Under the pieces are notes generated by a model. The model worked only from the letters and a program-made list of their open reading frames with translations, had not been told where the DNA came from and did no database searches. The position numbers and the translations under genes were made by a program. A stretch of DNA of 64,000 nucleotides, taken from NCBI GenBank assembly GCA_036570425.1, contig DATCYF010000016.1:1-64000 (forward strand), given 5' to 3'. Origin of the DNA: Rhizorhapis sp036570425 (lineage in GTDB: Bacteria > Pseudomonadota > Alphaproteobacteria > Sphingomonadales > Sphingomonadaceae). How positions within the stretch are numbered: the stretch's first letter is position 1; each line of letters opens with the position of its first letter. This document shows, one piece after another, positions 35,252-43,694 of the stretch.

Positions 35252-37819
35252 CTAGAGGTATGGATCGTCGTGGAGGGGGTTGGTGTCCAAGGTCATCACC
35301 TGGAGTTTGATCCCGGCCTCTCTAAGTTCTGAACCCAGCGCCTCCAAGGCCTCCCTATGTTTTTTGCCGGTGTCCATGACAGCGAGTAGCGCGACGTCCG
35401 GACGAATTTTTTTCGCGATGTCACCAAGCGCGGTGACGTCAGATTTTCGCATCACTGCCCAAGATGATTTTACCTCCGCGACAATCGAGGTGCCATCAAC
35501 CACCATCAACAGGTCAGCTTCCGCGTCCGGTCCTCGTTCGCGATCCTCATACCAAAACCACGTTGGGCCAGCGTATGTAAAGGCATTTTGCCCTCGATCG
35601 CGAACTGCATGCAAGGTCCAGAGCAGCGATAAAGTGCTGCGGTCCCGCAGCGCTTCGATTAGGAAATTGCTCGGTTTGAATAGCCAGTCAAAGGTGATGG
35701 GTGCGTCCACCTCGTGCCGACAGATCGTGCAAGTTAGAACGGAGCGAAGTTCAGCCATGTCGACCCAATTGCGATGGTGGCATTCCGGGCAGACCCATTC
35801 GTACCCTTGGAACACCATCTGTCGCTGGCGCATAGCAATAAGGCATCGATCCAAAGAAGCCTGTTCCATCCCGTCCCAATCGATGCTTTCGTCAGCTCCT
35901 TTTGGTCGCCCTGTTCGATCCCAGAAGTTCGCCCGATGTTGTTGCCAGCGCTCCGCGATGGCGGCGTGCCGCAAAAAGTGTAGCGGTGACTTTAGATCCT
36001 GCGCTGCTTTCACGATGAAGTTGCCGAGCGCAGCGCGGTCGGTTGGTTCCTTTAGATCGAAGGATGGTCTGTTCCGCCCAGCCTTTTCGAGCCTTGAGAT
36101 CGTTGGCTGCACCTTGCCGTCAGGTAGCCCCGCTGCACCGCCGAGATCAGCGAATACGCGCTGCATGAATGGGTGTAAAAGGAAGCTAGTCGCCTGATCC
36201 AGATCGCCAGCCATGCCGATTATGCCATTTAGATAGCGCGCTTCGTTGGATGGCTCGGCCCAGTCGATCGGACTACGTGGTAGAACAGGCTTTTCATAGC
36301 GAGGCATGCGTTGCCAACGCCCGTCTTCAAGCAGCGCATACCTTATAGCTTCTTCTCCAGTCGGCACGTGGATCGAGCGGACACGTCGTTCCAGACTTTC
36401 GAAAAGTGTCAGCTCACCGATTCGATTGCTTCGTGCGGGGTAGATGAGGTCGCGACTTGTCGTGCTGAACTCGGCTTTGAACGCGCCTGCCATCCGCCAG
36501 CGTCTTGGCAGTAGCCAGACATTACCATTAGAAAAGCGCGGCTTCGATCCCACTTGGCCAAGCAGATAGTCAGACGCCCACATTCCAGTCGCGAAAGCTT
36601 GTCGGTGCGGTGCGTCAGCAAGATGATCAGGTGCGGGAGATGCCGGAGTTGCGAGCTGCCCGGACCAGCTGAACTCGTTCGAACTCGGCCGCAAATTGAA
36701 GATCGAACCCACTGGCGTGGACGGCGACGCTTGTTCCAAGTCCCTTTCCAGCGGTGCCATCGCTGAGAGGTTGGCCACAAACTGCGTTCGGGACAAACTC
36801 CAACATCCCGCCGCTCGGAGACGTGCGCCTATTGCCATTAGTTCTTCTTCTGGCACTGAAGCCGACCGTAGGGTTAGATGATACTGACCACCGGAACCAG
36901 AATTGATGAAGTTACGCTGGTTGATTAGCGTGACAAGGACGGCCAGAAAGTGCTCACTTTCGAGCTGCTCTGCGTCGATGCGAAAGGATCCTAGATCTGC
37001 TCCGATCCAATTGGGATGAAACAGCCGACCGTTCCAGAAGATGATCCGATCTGCAAAGGAGCTGCCCACGACTAGGTTGAAGCTGTCGGACCAATGACCA
37101 TGGTGCACGTTCAACTTCGTCGCGAAGTCCATTGAGGCGACCGCCAAGCTTGAAGCGCGACGGTGGGCGAATTCCTTGAACGCCTCCAGCTCGTTCGGAA
37201 CGCTAAACAAATCCTGCGGCACTCCGAATCGACCATCTGTCCGAACGTCTGGGTTTACGATTGTTAGGAGCCGTGCAGCGGCTTGAGCGTCGGGCGGGTA
37301 AGCGCCGGTTCCGTAGGAGCCATGATAGGTCCCGAAGTTGTCGGTTAGGAAGCGGCTCGGCTCCCCGGTGAACCACACATCGATCAGCGGCAGTGGCCCG
37401 GCTGTGGATCGATGGTCGCGGTGGCGTGATCGCCTAAATATCGTCGACAGGGATTGGAGCGGCTCAGCGCCATACTTCGGTCTGAAGCTGTGAGCATCGA
37501 ACCGCTCGCGATCATGGAGACTGTGCTCTTCGTAGACAGAAGGACCAAGTCGCTCATGCAGCTGAAGGACAGCGCCATCATCCATGTGGAAATAGGAATA
37601 GACGACATCAGGGTCGTACGCGGCGAGCCACGGCCAATATACGTCCGGGACTTTGTCCCGCTCGCACGGAACGATCAGGCTGAAGCGTCCGCCCCACCGC
37701 CTGTAACAGTCAGCGAAAATCCCATCCAGCGCGAGGTGCGCCTGTTCGCCATCCTGCACCAGGAAGGCGACGCGTATTGGGCGGCTGTTGCATCGCCCCT
37801 GTCGTAGGTCAGGATTCAC
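35252..37819 (-). CDS. large unknown protein with zinc ribbon and PD-(D/E)xK-like nuclease domain
   Basis: An 855-residue cytosolic protein of no recognised family. The N-terminus (about 15-130) is alpha/beta with RVAFLVQDGEQAHLALDG and DPDVVYSYFHMDDG. The middle 500 residues are polar without obvious motifs. At 677-700 two CxxC pairs (CPEC and CTIC, 16 residues between) form a zinc ribbon. At 767-784 EADLLMVVDGTSIVAEVKSS gives a D-x(12)-ExK core of the PD-(D/E)xK nuclease fold, followed by helix and strand (DVALLAVMD). There is no signal peptide or membrane helix. Both sides are noncoding debris, and no partner gene is adjacent. It is most simply a single-gene nuclease effector, possibly anti-phage; that role is inference. 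Confidence 0.8.
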   Translation of the reverse strand: MNPDLRQGRCNSRPIRVAFLVQDGEQAHLALDGIFADCYRRWGGRFSLIVPCERDKVPDVYWPWLAAYDPDVVYSYFHMDDGAVLQLHERLGPSVYEEHSLHDRERFDAHSFRPKYGAEPLQSLSTIFRRSRHRDHRSTAGPLPLIDVWFTGEPSRFLTDNFGTYHGSYGTGAYPPDAQAAARLLTIVNPDVRTDGRFGVPQDLFSVPNELEAFKEFAHRRASSLAVASMDFATKLNVHHGHWSDSFNLVVGSSFADRIIFWNGRLFHPNWIGADLGSFRIDAEQLESEHFLAVLVTLINQRNFINSGSGGQYHLTLRSASVPEEELMAIGARLRAAGCWSLSRTQFVANLSAMAPLERDLEQASPSTPVGSIFNLRPSSNEFSWSGQLATPASPAPDHLADAPHRQAFATGMWASDYLLGQVGSKPRFSNGNVWLLPRRWRMAGAFKAEFSTTSRDLIYPARSNRIGELTLFESLERRVRSIHVPTGEEAIRYALLEDGRWQRMPRYEKPVLPRSPIDWAEPSNEARYLNGIIGMAGDLDQATSFLLHPFMQRVFADLGGAAGLPDGKVQPTISRLEKAGRNRPSFDLKEPTDRAALGNFIVKAAQDLKSPLHFLRHAAIAERWQQHRANFWDRTGRPKGADESIDWDGMEQASLDRCLIAMRQRQMVFQGYEWVCPECHHRNWVDMAELRSVLTCTICRHEVDAPITFDWLFKPSNFLIEALRDRSTLSLLWTLHAVRDRGQNAFTYAGPTWFWYEDRERGPDAEADLLMVVDGTSIVAEVKSSWAVMRKSDVTALGDIAKKIRPDVALLAVMDTGKKHREALEALGSELREAGIKLQVMTLDTNPLHDDPYL

Positions 37820-38432
37820 TTCGGTGATCGATCAACAACATGTCCGCTAGTCGGCCATGCACTATTCCGCGCTTCATCGGCGGAAGGTGACACCGACTTC
37901 ATCGCTACGCAAGTAATTCATTTCACAATCGTATCATCCATCGTCGTTACCTTACTGGTCCGACTTCGAGCGGATACCGCGAGCAGTGAAGGTCAGGGTA
38001 CCGGTGCGCAATAGGATCCACTTGATGCCGGCGTTCCCCGATGTCTGGTTCCAGGCTTCAAGGTAGAAAAGCTGAGCGGCCGAAACTGGCGCGAACTTGC
38101 CGGTTGCCAGTGCTTACGCGAATGTCCGCTTCCGCGACCAAGCTTTCCGAAAGTGAATTGACCGCTGACCACCCTTAACAGACTCAAATGTGCTGTGCCG
38201 TGGCGGCTAAGAGCAGCTATCGTCATGCATCGAAAATACCTCACTCTTTGCGACAAATAGGGCTTTCCTACAGGGGATTCGGCAAGCTATGGTCCGCATT
38301 CGGCTCTTTCCAACCGTTTATCACGAACGACACCGTTGAACCTCCAACAGAGACGCTAATTTCTCGTGGAAATTCAACGCGCCTCAGTGTCAATTATGTC
38401 AAGCTGAAGCGTGCTTCATTATCGGGTCGATC
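37820..38432. other. right flank of the nuclease island, noncoding debris
   Basis: About 610 bases lie upstream of the nuclease gene and downstream of acylphosphatase. They look less GC-rich than core regions by eye and lack an intact gene. A minus-strand fragment at 37952-38113 resembles the 3' end of a gene. The nuclease promoter must lie in the first part. No clear attachment site or inverted terminal repeat was found. Confidence 0.4.
37952..38113 (-). pseudogene. possible 3' fragment of an unidentified gene
   Basis: The minus strand holds a 53-codon open stretch without a start, ending in TAA. It encodes a protein-like sequence including KFAPVSAAQLFYLEAWN and GIKWILLRTGTLTF. Alternating hydrophobic and charged residues suggest a genuine C-terminus. 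No family is recognised. Confidence 0.3.
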
Positions 38433-38708
38433 TTACGCGGTCGGGCGCTTTTCGAAGCTGGAAAATGCGCCCTCATCCTCATCTCTTTCGTCGATGCGGG
38501 TGACGTGCGCAGCCGGTGGGCCATCATGAGCAAGTGAGATGAACCGCTTGATGTCCGCTGCGCTTCCCGCCACCACGGCTTCAACAGTGCCGTCACTGCG
38601 ATTGCGGACCCATCCGGAAAGGCCGAGTGACCGCGCCGTTTGCACGGTCCAGTTCCTGTAAAAGACGCCTTGCACTCTGCCATGAATGCGCAAGCGGCGA
38701 GCGGCCAT
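38433..38708 (-). CDS. acyP: acylphosphatase
   Basis: A 91-residue acylphosphatase, the usual length, hydrolysing the carboxyl-phosphate bond of acyl phosphates. The signature GRVQGVFYRNW carries the catalytic Arg, and GWVRNRSDGTVEAVVAG contains the catalytic Asn and the second family signature. It is cytosolic. It lies between the island and the carbonic anhydrase gene, all on the minus strand, with a 150-base gap upstream, so it probably has its own promoter. Confidence 0.95.
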   Translation of the reverse strand: MAARRLRIHGRVQGVFYRNWTVQTARSLGLSGWVRNRSDGTVEAVVAGSAADIKRFISLAHDGPPAAHVTRIDERDEDEGAFSSFEKRPTA

Positions 38709-38857
38709 GATCCTGCCCTTTTCAGAAAATGGAGGGCTGCACTATCGCTTTATCGTGCCGGAATTGTCCAGCAGACTCACCCGTGGCCGGGAACCTCGTC
38801 ACACATCGGCGGTTCCCGCACTTCCGGCTAGTTTCCGGCACATTCGCAGGGGCGAAT

Positions 38858-39496
38858 TTACGCGGGTGAAAAGACGCCGCTTTGCTCATCTAGAACGTGC
38901 AGCAGCCCGTCGGCAATGGCGAAATAAGCCCCGACCAGGCGCAATTCCCCATTGCGTTCCTTTTCCCGGACGCAGGGGAAGGTGCGCAGATTGGCAAGGC
39001 TGACCTTGACGCCTTCCTGCTCCATGGCGCGGCGGGCGTCCCGATTATGGTCGTCGCCATATTGTGAAACGACTTTTTCGCGCGCTTCGTCCAGCATCTC
39101 GATCCAGTGGGCGATGAAGCCGCCTTCGCCTGGAGCCGCGTTCTTCAATTCTTGCGTGAGCGCGGCGCTGCAGCCGCCGCAGCGACCGTGCCCCATGACC
39201 ACGATTTCGGGGACTTTCAGCACCTGGACGGCGAATTCAAGCGCTGCCGAGACGCCGTGGCGTCCGGGAGTTGTTTCGAATGGAGGCACCAGCGCCGCAA
39301 CGTTGCGCACTACGAAAATCTCACCCGGATTGGTGTCGAAGATGAGCGCGGGATCGACTCGGCTATCCGAACAGGCGATGATCAAAACGCCGGGACTCTG
39401 TCCGTCCCGCAATTCGTCCCAGCGCTCGCGCTGCTCTGTCCAACCATGTTCCCGAAAACGGCGGTAGCCCGCCAGCATGTCGTTGAAATCTGCCAT
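38858..39496 (-). CDS. beta-class carbonic anhydrase
   Basis: A 212-residue enzyme interconverting carbon dioxide and bicarbonate. The zinc site is formed by Cys and Asp/Arg of ACSDSRVDP and by the His and Cys of GHGRCGGC. The frame runs 12 codons upstream, but the ATG of MADFNDMLAGYRRFRE is where family members begin. It is divergent from lipA, with only 64 bases between. The C-terminal tail includes GAYFAIADGLLHVLD, typical of the class. Confidence 0.95.
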   Translation of the reverse strand: MADFNDMLAGYRRFREHGWTEQRERWDELRDGQSPGVLIIACSDSRVDPALIFDTNPGEIFVVRNVAALVPPFETTPGRHGVSAALEFAVQVLKVPEIVVMGHGRCGGCSAALTQELKNAAPGEGGFIAHWIEMLDEAREKVVSQYGDDHNRDARRAMEQEGVKVSLANLRTFPCVREKERNGELRLVGAYFAIADGLLHVLDEQSGVFSPA

Positions 39497-39560
39497 GGCA
39501 TCCGCATAGTCCCATAAAAAGGGGGATGGCAAGAGGCCAGTTAGACGTTATCTGGGCAAC

Positions 39561-40511
39561 ATGAATGAAATCAGCCGCATCGATCCCGAAAGCGCCCGTC
39601 CGGAACGGCAGCGCAAGCCCGACTGGATTCGCGTCAAGGCCCCGACCAGCGCAGGCTTTGCTGAAACAAGGCGGTTGATGCGGTCCAAAAACCTCGCGAC
39701 CGTCTGCGAAGAGGCGGCGTGCCCCAACATTGGCGAGTGCTGGACCAAGAAGCATGCGACGGTCATGATTCTGGGCGACACCTGCACCCGCGCCTGCGCG
39801 TTTTGTAACGTCAAGACCGGCATGCCCCGCGCCGTCGACAGGCAGGAACCACAGCATGTGGCCGAGGCAGCGGCACAGATGGGCCTCAGCCACATCGTTA
39901 TCACCTCGGTGGATCGGGACGACCTGCCTGATGGTGGCGCAAGCCAGTTCGTAAAGGTGATCCAGGCGCTGCGCGACATGACGCCGCAGACCACGATCGA
40001 AATCCTGACTCCCGATTTCCGGAACAAGGCGGACGCAGCGGTGGAATCGATCGTTGCGGCGCGACCTGACGTTTATAACCATAATCTGGAAACGGTGCCC
40101 CGGCTTTACCCTACCATCCGGCCCGGCGCGCGCTATTATGCCTCATTGCGCTTGCTTGAAAGCGTCAAGCGGCATGATCCCTCCATCTTCACCAAGTCAG
40201 GCATCATGCTTGGTCTGGGCGAGGAGAGGCTGGAAGTGCATCAGGTGATGGACGATATGCGTTCGGCAGACATCGACTTCCTCACCATGGGCCAATATCT
40301 TCAGCCGACGCCGCGCCATACCAAGGTGATTGATTTCGTGACGCCGCAGGCCTTCAGCGCCTATGCAGCCATCGCGCGAGCCAAGGGTTTCCTTCAGGTG
40401 GCGTCGAGTCCGCTCACCCGCTCCAGCTATCATGCCGGTGAGGATTTTGAGCAGATGCGCGCCGCGCGTGAAGCCAAGCTCGCCAAGGAAAGCAATGCCA
40501 AAGCACAGTGA
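39561..40511 (+). CDS. lipA: lipoyl synthase
   Basis: A 316-residue radical-SAM enzyme inserting two sulfurs into protein-bound octanoate. The auxiliary cluster motif is CEEAACPNIGECW (C-x4-C-x5-C), and the SAM-cluster motif is CTRACAFC (C-x3-C-x2-C). SSYHAGEDF near the end contains the C-terminal Ser ligand region (RSSYHA). Its products serve pyruvate and 2-oxoglutarate dehydrogenases. It overlaps the start of the ratA-like gene by 17 bases, indicating coupling. Confidence 0.97.
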   Translation: MNEISRIDPESARPERQRKPDWIRVKAPTSAGFAETRRLMRSKNLATVCEEAACPNIGECWTKKHATVMILGDTCTRACAFCNVKTGMPRAVDRQEPQHVAEAAAQMGLSHIVITSVDRDDLPDGGASQFVKVIQALRDMTPQTTIEILTPDFRNKADAAVESIVAARPDVYNHNLETVPRLYPTIRPGARYYASLRLLESVKRHDPSIFTKSGIMLGLGEERLEVHQVMDDMRSADIDFLTMGQYLQPTPRHTKVIDFVTPQAFSAYAAIARAKGFLQVASSPLTRSSYHAGEDFEQMRAAREAKLAKESNAKAQ

Positions 40512-40968
40512 AACCCGCCATCTGCCCTATAGTCCGGAGCAGATGTTCGATCTCGTCAGCGACGTGAAGCGTTATCCGGAATTCCTGCCCTGGGTCACGG
40601 CCGTTCGCGTTCGGTCCAATAATGATGCCGAAATGGTGGCAGACCTTGTCGTCGGCTTTAAGGCGCTCCGAGAATCCTTCACATCACGGGTGCACAAGAG
40701 CCGCCCTGATGTAGTCGACGTGGATTATCTGGATGGTCCGCTCAAATATCTGCACAATAACTGGCGCTTCCGTCCCGATGGAAAAGGGGGCTCGTTTGTC
40801 GAATTTTGCGTGGATTTCGCTTTCAAAAGCCATTTGTTCGAAATGCTGGCCGGACAGGTGTTTGACCGTGCGCTCCGCAAGATGATCGGGGCGTTTGAAA
40901 CTCGGGCAGAGGAACTTTACGGCGCGGCATCCGGCATCAGCAGTTCCAGCGCGCACAGCGCGGCCTGA
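40495..40968 (+). CDS. RatA/COQ10-type SRPBCC protein
   Basis: A 157-residue START-like protein. Typical sequences are RHLPYSPEQMFDLVSDV, YPEFLPWVTAVRV and FVEFCVDFAFKSHLFEMLAG. Relatives are the ubiquinone-binding COQ10 proteins and RatA; a role in quinone handling is the better established one for alphaproteobacteria. The ATG lies within the lipA 3' end and is the start that aligns with family members. Its last 52 bases overlap the 3' end of the convergent pncC/cinA-like gene. Confidence 0.9.
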   Translation: MPKHSETRHLPYSPEQMFDLVSDVKRYPEFLPWVTAVRVRSNNDAEMVADLVVGFKALRESFTSRVHKSRPDVVDVDYLDGPLKYLHNNWRFRPDGKGGSFVEFCVDFAFKSHLFEMLAGQVFDRALRKMIGAFETRAEELYGAASGISSSSAHSAA

Positions 40969-41432
40969 AGTCTGACCGATCCGCGTCCTTCGTTCGCGAA
41001 GACCCGGGTGTCGGCCACGACGTTTTCCGGGTCCTCGTCCCTTTCCGCTCTGGCGAAAACAACAGTGCCTATGGGCTTTTTCTCGCTGCCGCCATCCGGT
41101 CCGGCAATCCCGGTGATGGCGACGGCCACATCCGCTCGCGTCGTGCCAAGCACGCCTTGGGCCATGCCCCAGGCAACAGCGATGGAAACAGAGCCGAAGG
41201 TTTCCAGCACGTCCAGGCTGACCTTCAGCAACTCCATTTTCGACTCGTTGGAATAGGTCACGAAGCCGGTTTCGAATACGTCCGAGGAACCTGCGATTTC
41301 CGTGAGCGCCGCCGCGACGAGCCCGCCAGTGCAGCTTTCAGCAACAGCTATCCTGCGTCCGGCTGCGCGGTTGGCATCGAGCACCTTGCGCGCAGCGTCC
41401 ACCAATTGAGCGGGCAGGAGGGTATCTGTCAT
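40917..41432 (-). CDS. pncC: CinA-family nicotinamide-nucleotide amidohydrolase (PncC)
   Basis: A 171-residue stand-alone CinA C-terminal domain that deamidates nicotinamide mononucleotide in NAD salvage. Diagnostic sequences are VAESCTGGLVAAALTEIAGSS, FVTYSNESK and AITGIAGPDGGSEKKPIGTV. The upstream 24 codons of the frame run into ispDF; the chosen ATG of MTDTLLPAQL is four bases past the ispDF stop, making an operon. The 3' end overlaps ratA tail-to-tail by 52 bases. Confidence 0.93.
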   Translation of the reverse strand: MTDTLLPAQLVDAARKVLDANRAAGRRIAVAESCTGGLVAAALTEIAGSSDVFETGFVTYSNESKMELLKVSLDVLETFGSVSIAVAWGMAQGVLGTTRADVAVAITGIAGPDGGSEKKPIGTVVFARAERDEDPENVVADTRVFANEGRGSVRLQAALCALELLMPDAAP

Positions 41433-41436
41433 ATGC

Positions 41437-42606
41437 CTAGAATACTCCCGGAAGAGACAATGTGGCAATGGCCTGTGCGGCGATGCCTTCGCCGCGTCCA
41501 GCAAAGCCCAGCCTTTCAGTGGTCGTCGCCTTCACGCTGACTTGATCAGGGCTGATGCGGAGTATCTCCCCGATTCGCGCACGCATGGCATCGCGATAAG
41601 GCCCGATCCGGGGCGCCTCGCAGATTATGGTGAGATCCACATGACCAATGCGGCCACCCCGCGCGATAACTCTGTCGCGGGCAAATTCCAGGAATGTGGC
41701 GGAAGCCGCTCCGCGCCATTGTGGGTCGGAGGGCGGAAAGTGGCTGCCGATGTCTCCCTCAGCCAACGCGCCGAAAATGGCATCGGTCAGCGCGTGCAAG
41801 GCAACGTCAGCGTCGCTATGGCCGCTTAGGCCTTTATCATGAGGAATGGAAACGCCGCCCAGCCAAAGCGCCTCGCCTTTCACCAGGCGATGTACGTCAT
41901 AGCCCATGCCGGTCCGCGTCGAGAACCGGCGGGCCAATCGCTCTTCCGCTAGCGCAAAATCGGCGGGGTAAGTGAGCTTTTCCAGCATCGTATCTCCCTC
42001 AACCAGTGCGACATCATGTCCGGCCGCGCGGAGCATTTGTGCATCGTCAGTGGCCTCAACGCGCTCATTCCAATTCCGGTGCGCCTTCAATATGCTGGCG
42101 AAATCGAAGGCCTGCGGCGTCTGTATTCTGAATAAATCGTTGCGATCCACATTTTCTCCAAGGGATGCGGTCCCTCTCGCTAAAGTATCGGCCACGGGCA
42201 GCACAGGAACAGCGCCCGCGTTGTCCCTCAGCGCGTCAAGCAGGCGATTTATCACGGCATGGGGAAGAAACGGCCTGGCGGCGTCATGTATCAGCACATT
42301 GCCCGCGCCTCCGGTTGCAGCGATATACTCCAGCCCCGCTTTTGCTGACTGCCGCCGCGTCGCGCCGCCGGTCACGCAGGGCGGGGGTGCTCGCCCGTCG
42401 AGAGCTGCCGACACCTCGTTTTTCTGACCTTCTGCAATGACGAGAACGACACCGTCCATTCCGGCATGGCGGGAAAAAGCGTCTATGGCATGGGCCAATA
42501 AAGTTTTTCCGGCAATTCTACGGAACTGCTTGGGTGCACTGCCCCCAGCGCGCTCGCCACGGCCTGCGGCTACAATCAGCGCAATATTTTGTTTTTTCTC
42601 GGTCAC
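41437..42606 (-). CDS. ispDF: bifunctional IspD/IspF isoprenoid enzyme
   Basis: A 389-residue fusion of two MEP-pathway enzymes. The N-terminal IspD domain (about 1-225, cytidylyltransferase) has ALIVAAGRGERAGG and PKQFRRIAGK, with VLIHDAARPF downstream. The C-terminal IspF domain (about 230-389, cyclodiphosphate synthase) has GMGYDVHRL, SGHSDADVALHALTDAI with the zinc-binding Asp and His residues, and ATTTERLGFAGRGEGI. The fusion is common in alphaproteobacteria. A GTG start is used. It is divergent from dusB by 77 bases and followed by pncC after four bases. Confidence 0.96.
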   Translation of the reverse strand: MTEKKQNIALIVAAGRGERAGGSAPKQFRRIAGKTLLAHAIDAFSRHAGMDGVVLVIAEGQKNEVSAALDGRAPPPCVTGGATRRQSAKAGLEYIAATGGAGNVLIHDAARPFLPHAVINRLLDALRDNAGAVPVLPVADTLARGTASLGENVDRNDLFRIQTPQAFDFASILKAHRNWNERVEATDDAQMLRAAGHDVALVEGDTMLEKLTYPADFALAEERLARRFSTRTGMGYDVHRLVKGEALWLGGVSIPHDKGLSGHSDADVALHALTDAIFGALAEGDIGSHFPPSDPQWRGAASATFLEFARDRVIARGGRIGHVDLTIICEAPRIGPYRDAMRARIGEILRISPDQVSVKATTTERLGFAGRGEGIAAQAIATLSLPGVF

Positions 42607-42683
42607 CCGAGCCCCATAGCCCAGCCTTCCCTTGCTCGCCAGCCGCTTTGCAGCTATGGCGTGCCTGTTTTTCAGGCAGGCTT

Positions 42684-43682
42684 ATGCGTAAACTTGATCC
42701 CATCTCCATCGGTCCGGTGCAGATCGGCATACCGGTCATTCTGGCGCCCATGACAGGCGTGACGGACATGCCGTTTCGTACGCTGGTGCGCCGCTATGGC
42801 TCCGGCCTGAATGTCACGGAAATGATCGCGAGCCAAGCGATGATCCGCGAAACGCGGCAGTCGCTGCAGAAGGCTGCATGGCATCCCGCGGAGGAGCCGG
42901 TTTCCATGCAACTGGCGGGTTGTTCGCCTTACGAGATGGCGGAAGCGGCCAAGCTGAATGAGGATCGTGGCGCGGCGATCATTGACATCAACATGGGCTG
43001 CCCCGTGAAGAAAGTGGTGAACGGTGAAGCGGGCAGCGCTCTTATGCGCGACCTGCCGCTCGCCGCATCCTTGATCGAAGCCACGGTCAAGGCGGTAAAG
43101 GTGCCGGTCACTGTCAAGATGCGCATGGGATGGGACCATAGCAGCCTCAATGCTCCCGAACTTGCCCATATTGCCGAGGATCTGGGGGCGCAGCTTATTA
43201 CCGTCCACGGTCGCACCCGTTGCCAGATGTACAAGGGAACGGCTGATTGGTCGTTTATCCGCAAGGTCAAGGAAGCCGTGAACCTGCCAGTCATCGCCAA
43301 TGGCGACATTTGCTCCATAGAGGATGCGGAACTGGCGCTGGAACAAAGCGGGGCGGACGGCGTGATGATCGGCCGGGGAGCCTATGGCAAGCCGTGGCTG
43401 TTGGCCCAGGTGATGCAGTGGTTTGCGACAGGGCAGCGCCGCGCCGATCCTGGCCTTGACGAGCAATATGCCTTAATAACGGAGCATTATCGCGCGATGC
43501 TTGACCATTATGGTCCATTCATCGGCGTCAATATGGCACGTAAGCATATCGGCTGGTACACCAAGGGCCTTACCGGATCGGCGGAGTTCCGCAACGCCGT
43601 CAATCAGGTGGCGGACGCTGCCAAAGTCCTGGACATGCTCGAACGGTTCTATTCGCCCTGGCTCAGCCGGGCGGCTGCCTGA
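42684..43682 (+). CDS. dusB: tRNA-dihydrouridine synthase DusB (NifR3)
   Basis: A 332-residue FMN-dependent TIM-barrel enzyme reducing uridines in tRNA. Features are LAPMTGVTDMPFRTLV, the catalytic Cys in NMGCPVKKVVNGEAGSAL, KMRMGWD, and ANGDICSIEDAELALEQSGAD. The long frame starts upstream inside ispDF; the ATG of MRKLDPISIG follows a GGCAGG site and fits the family. It leads the alphaproteobacterial nifR3-ntrBC-ntrYX cluster, with ntrB following after 12 bases. Confidence 0.95.
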   Translation: MRKLDPISIGPVQIGIPVILAPMTGVTDMPFRTLVRRYGSGLNVTEMIASQAMIRETRQSLQKAAWHPAEEPVSMQLAGCSPYEMAEAAKLNEDRGAAIIDINMGCPVKKVVNGEAGSALMRDLPLAASLIEATVKAVKVPVTVKMRMGWDHSSLNAPELAHIAEDLGAQLITVHGRTRCQMYKGTADWSFIRKVKEAVNLPVIANGDICSIEDAELALEQSGADGVMIGRGAYGKPWLLAQVMQWFATGQRRADPGLDEQYALITEHYRAMLDHYGPFIGVNMARKHIGWYTKGLTGSAEFRNAVNQVADAAKVLDMLERFYSPWLSRAAA

Positions 43683-43694
43683 GAAACTTCTGAA

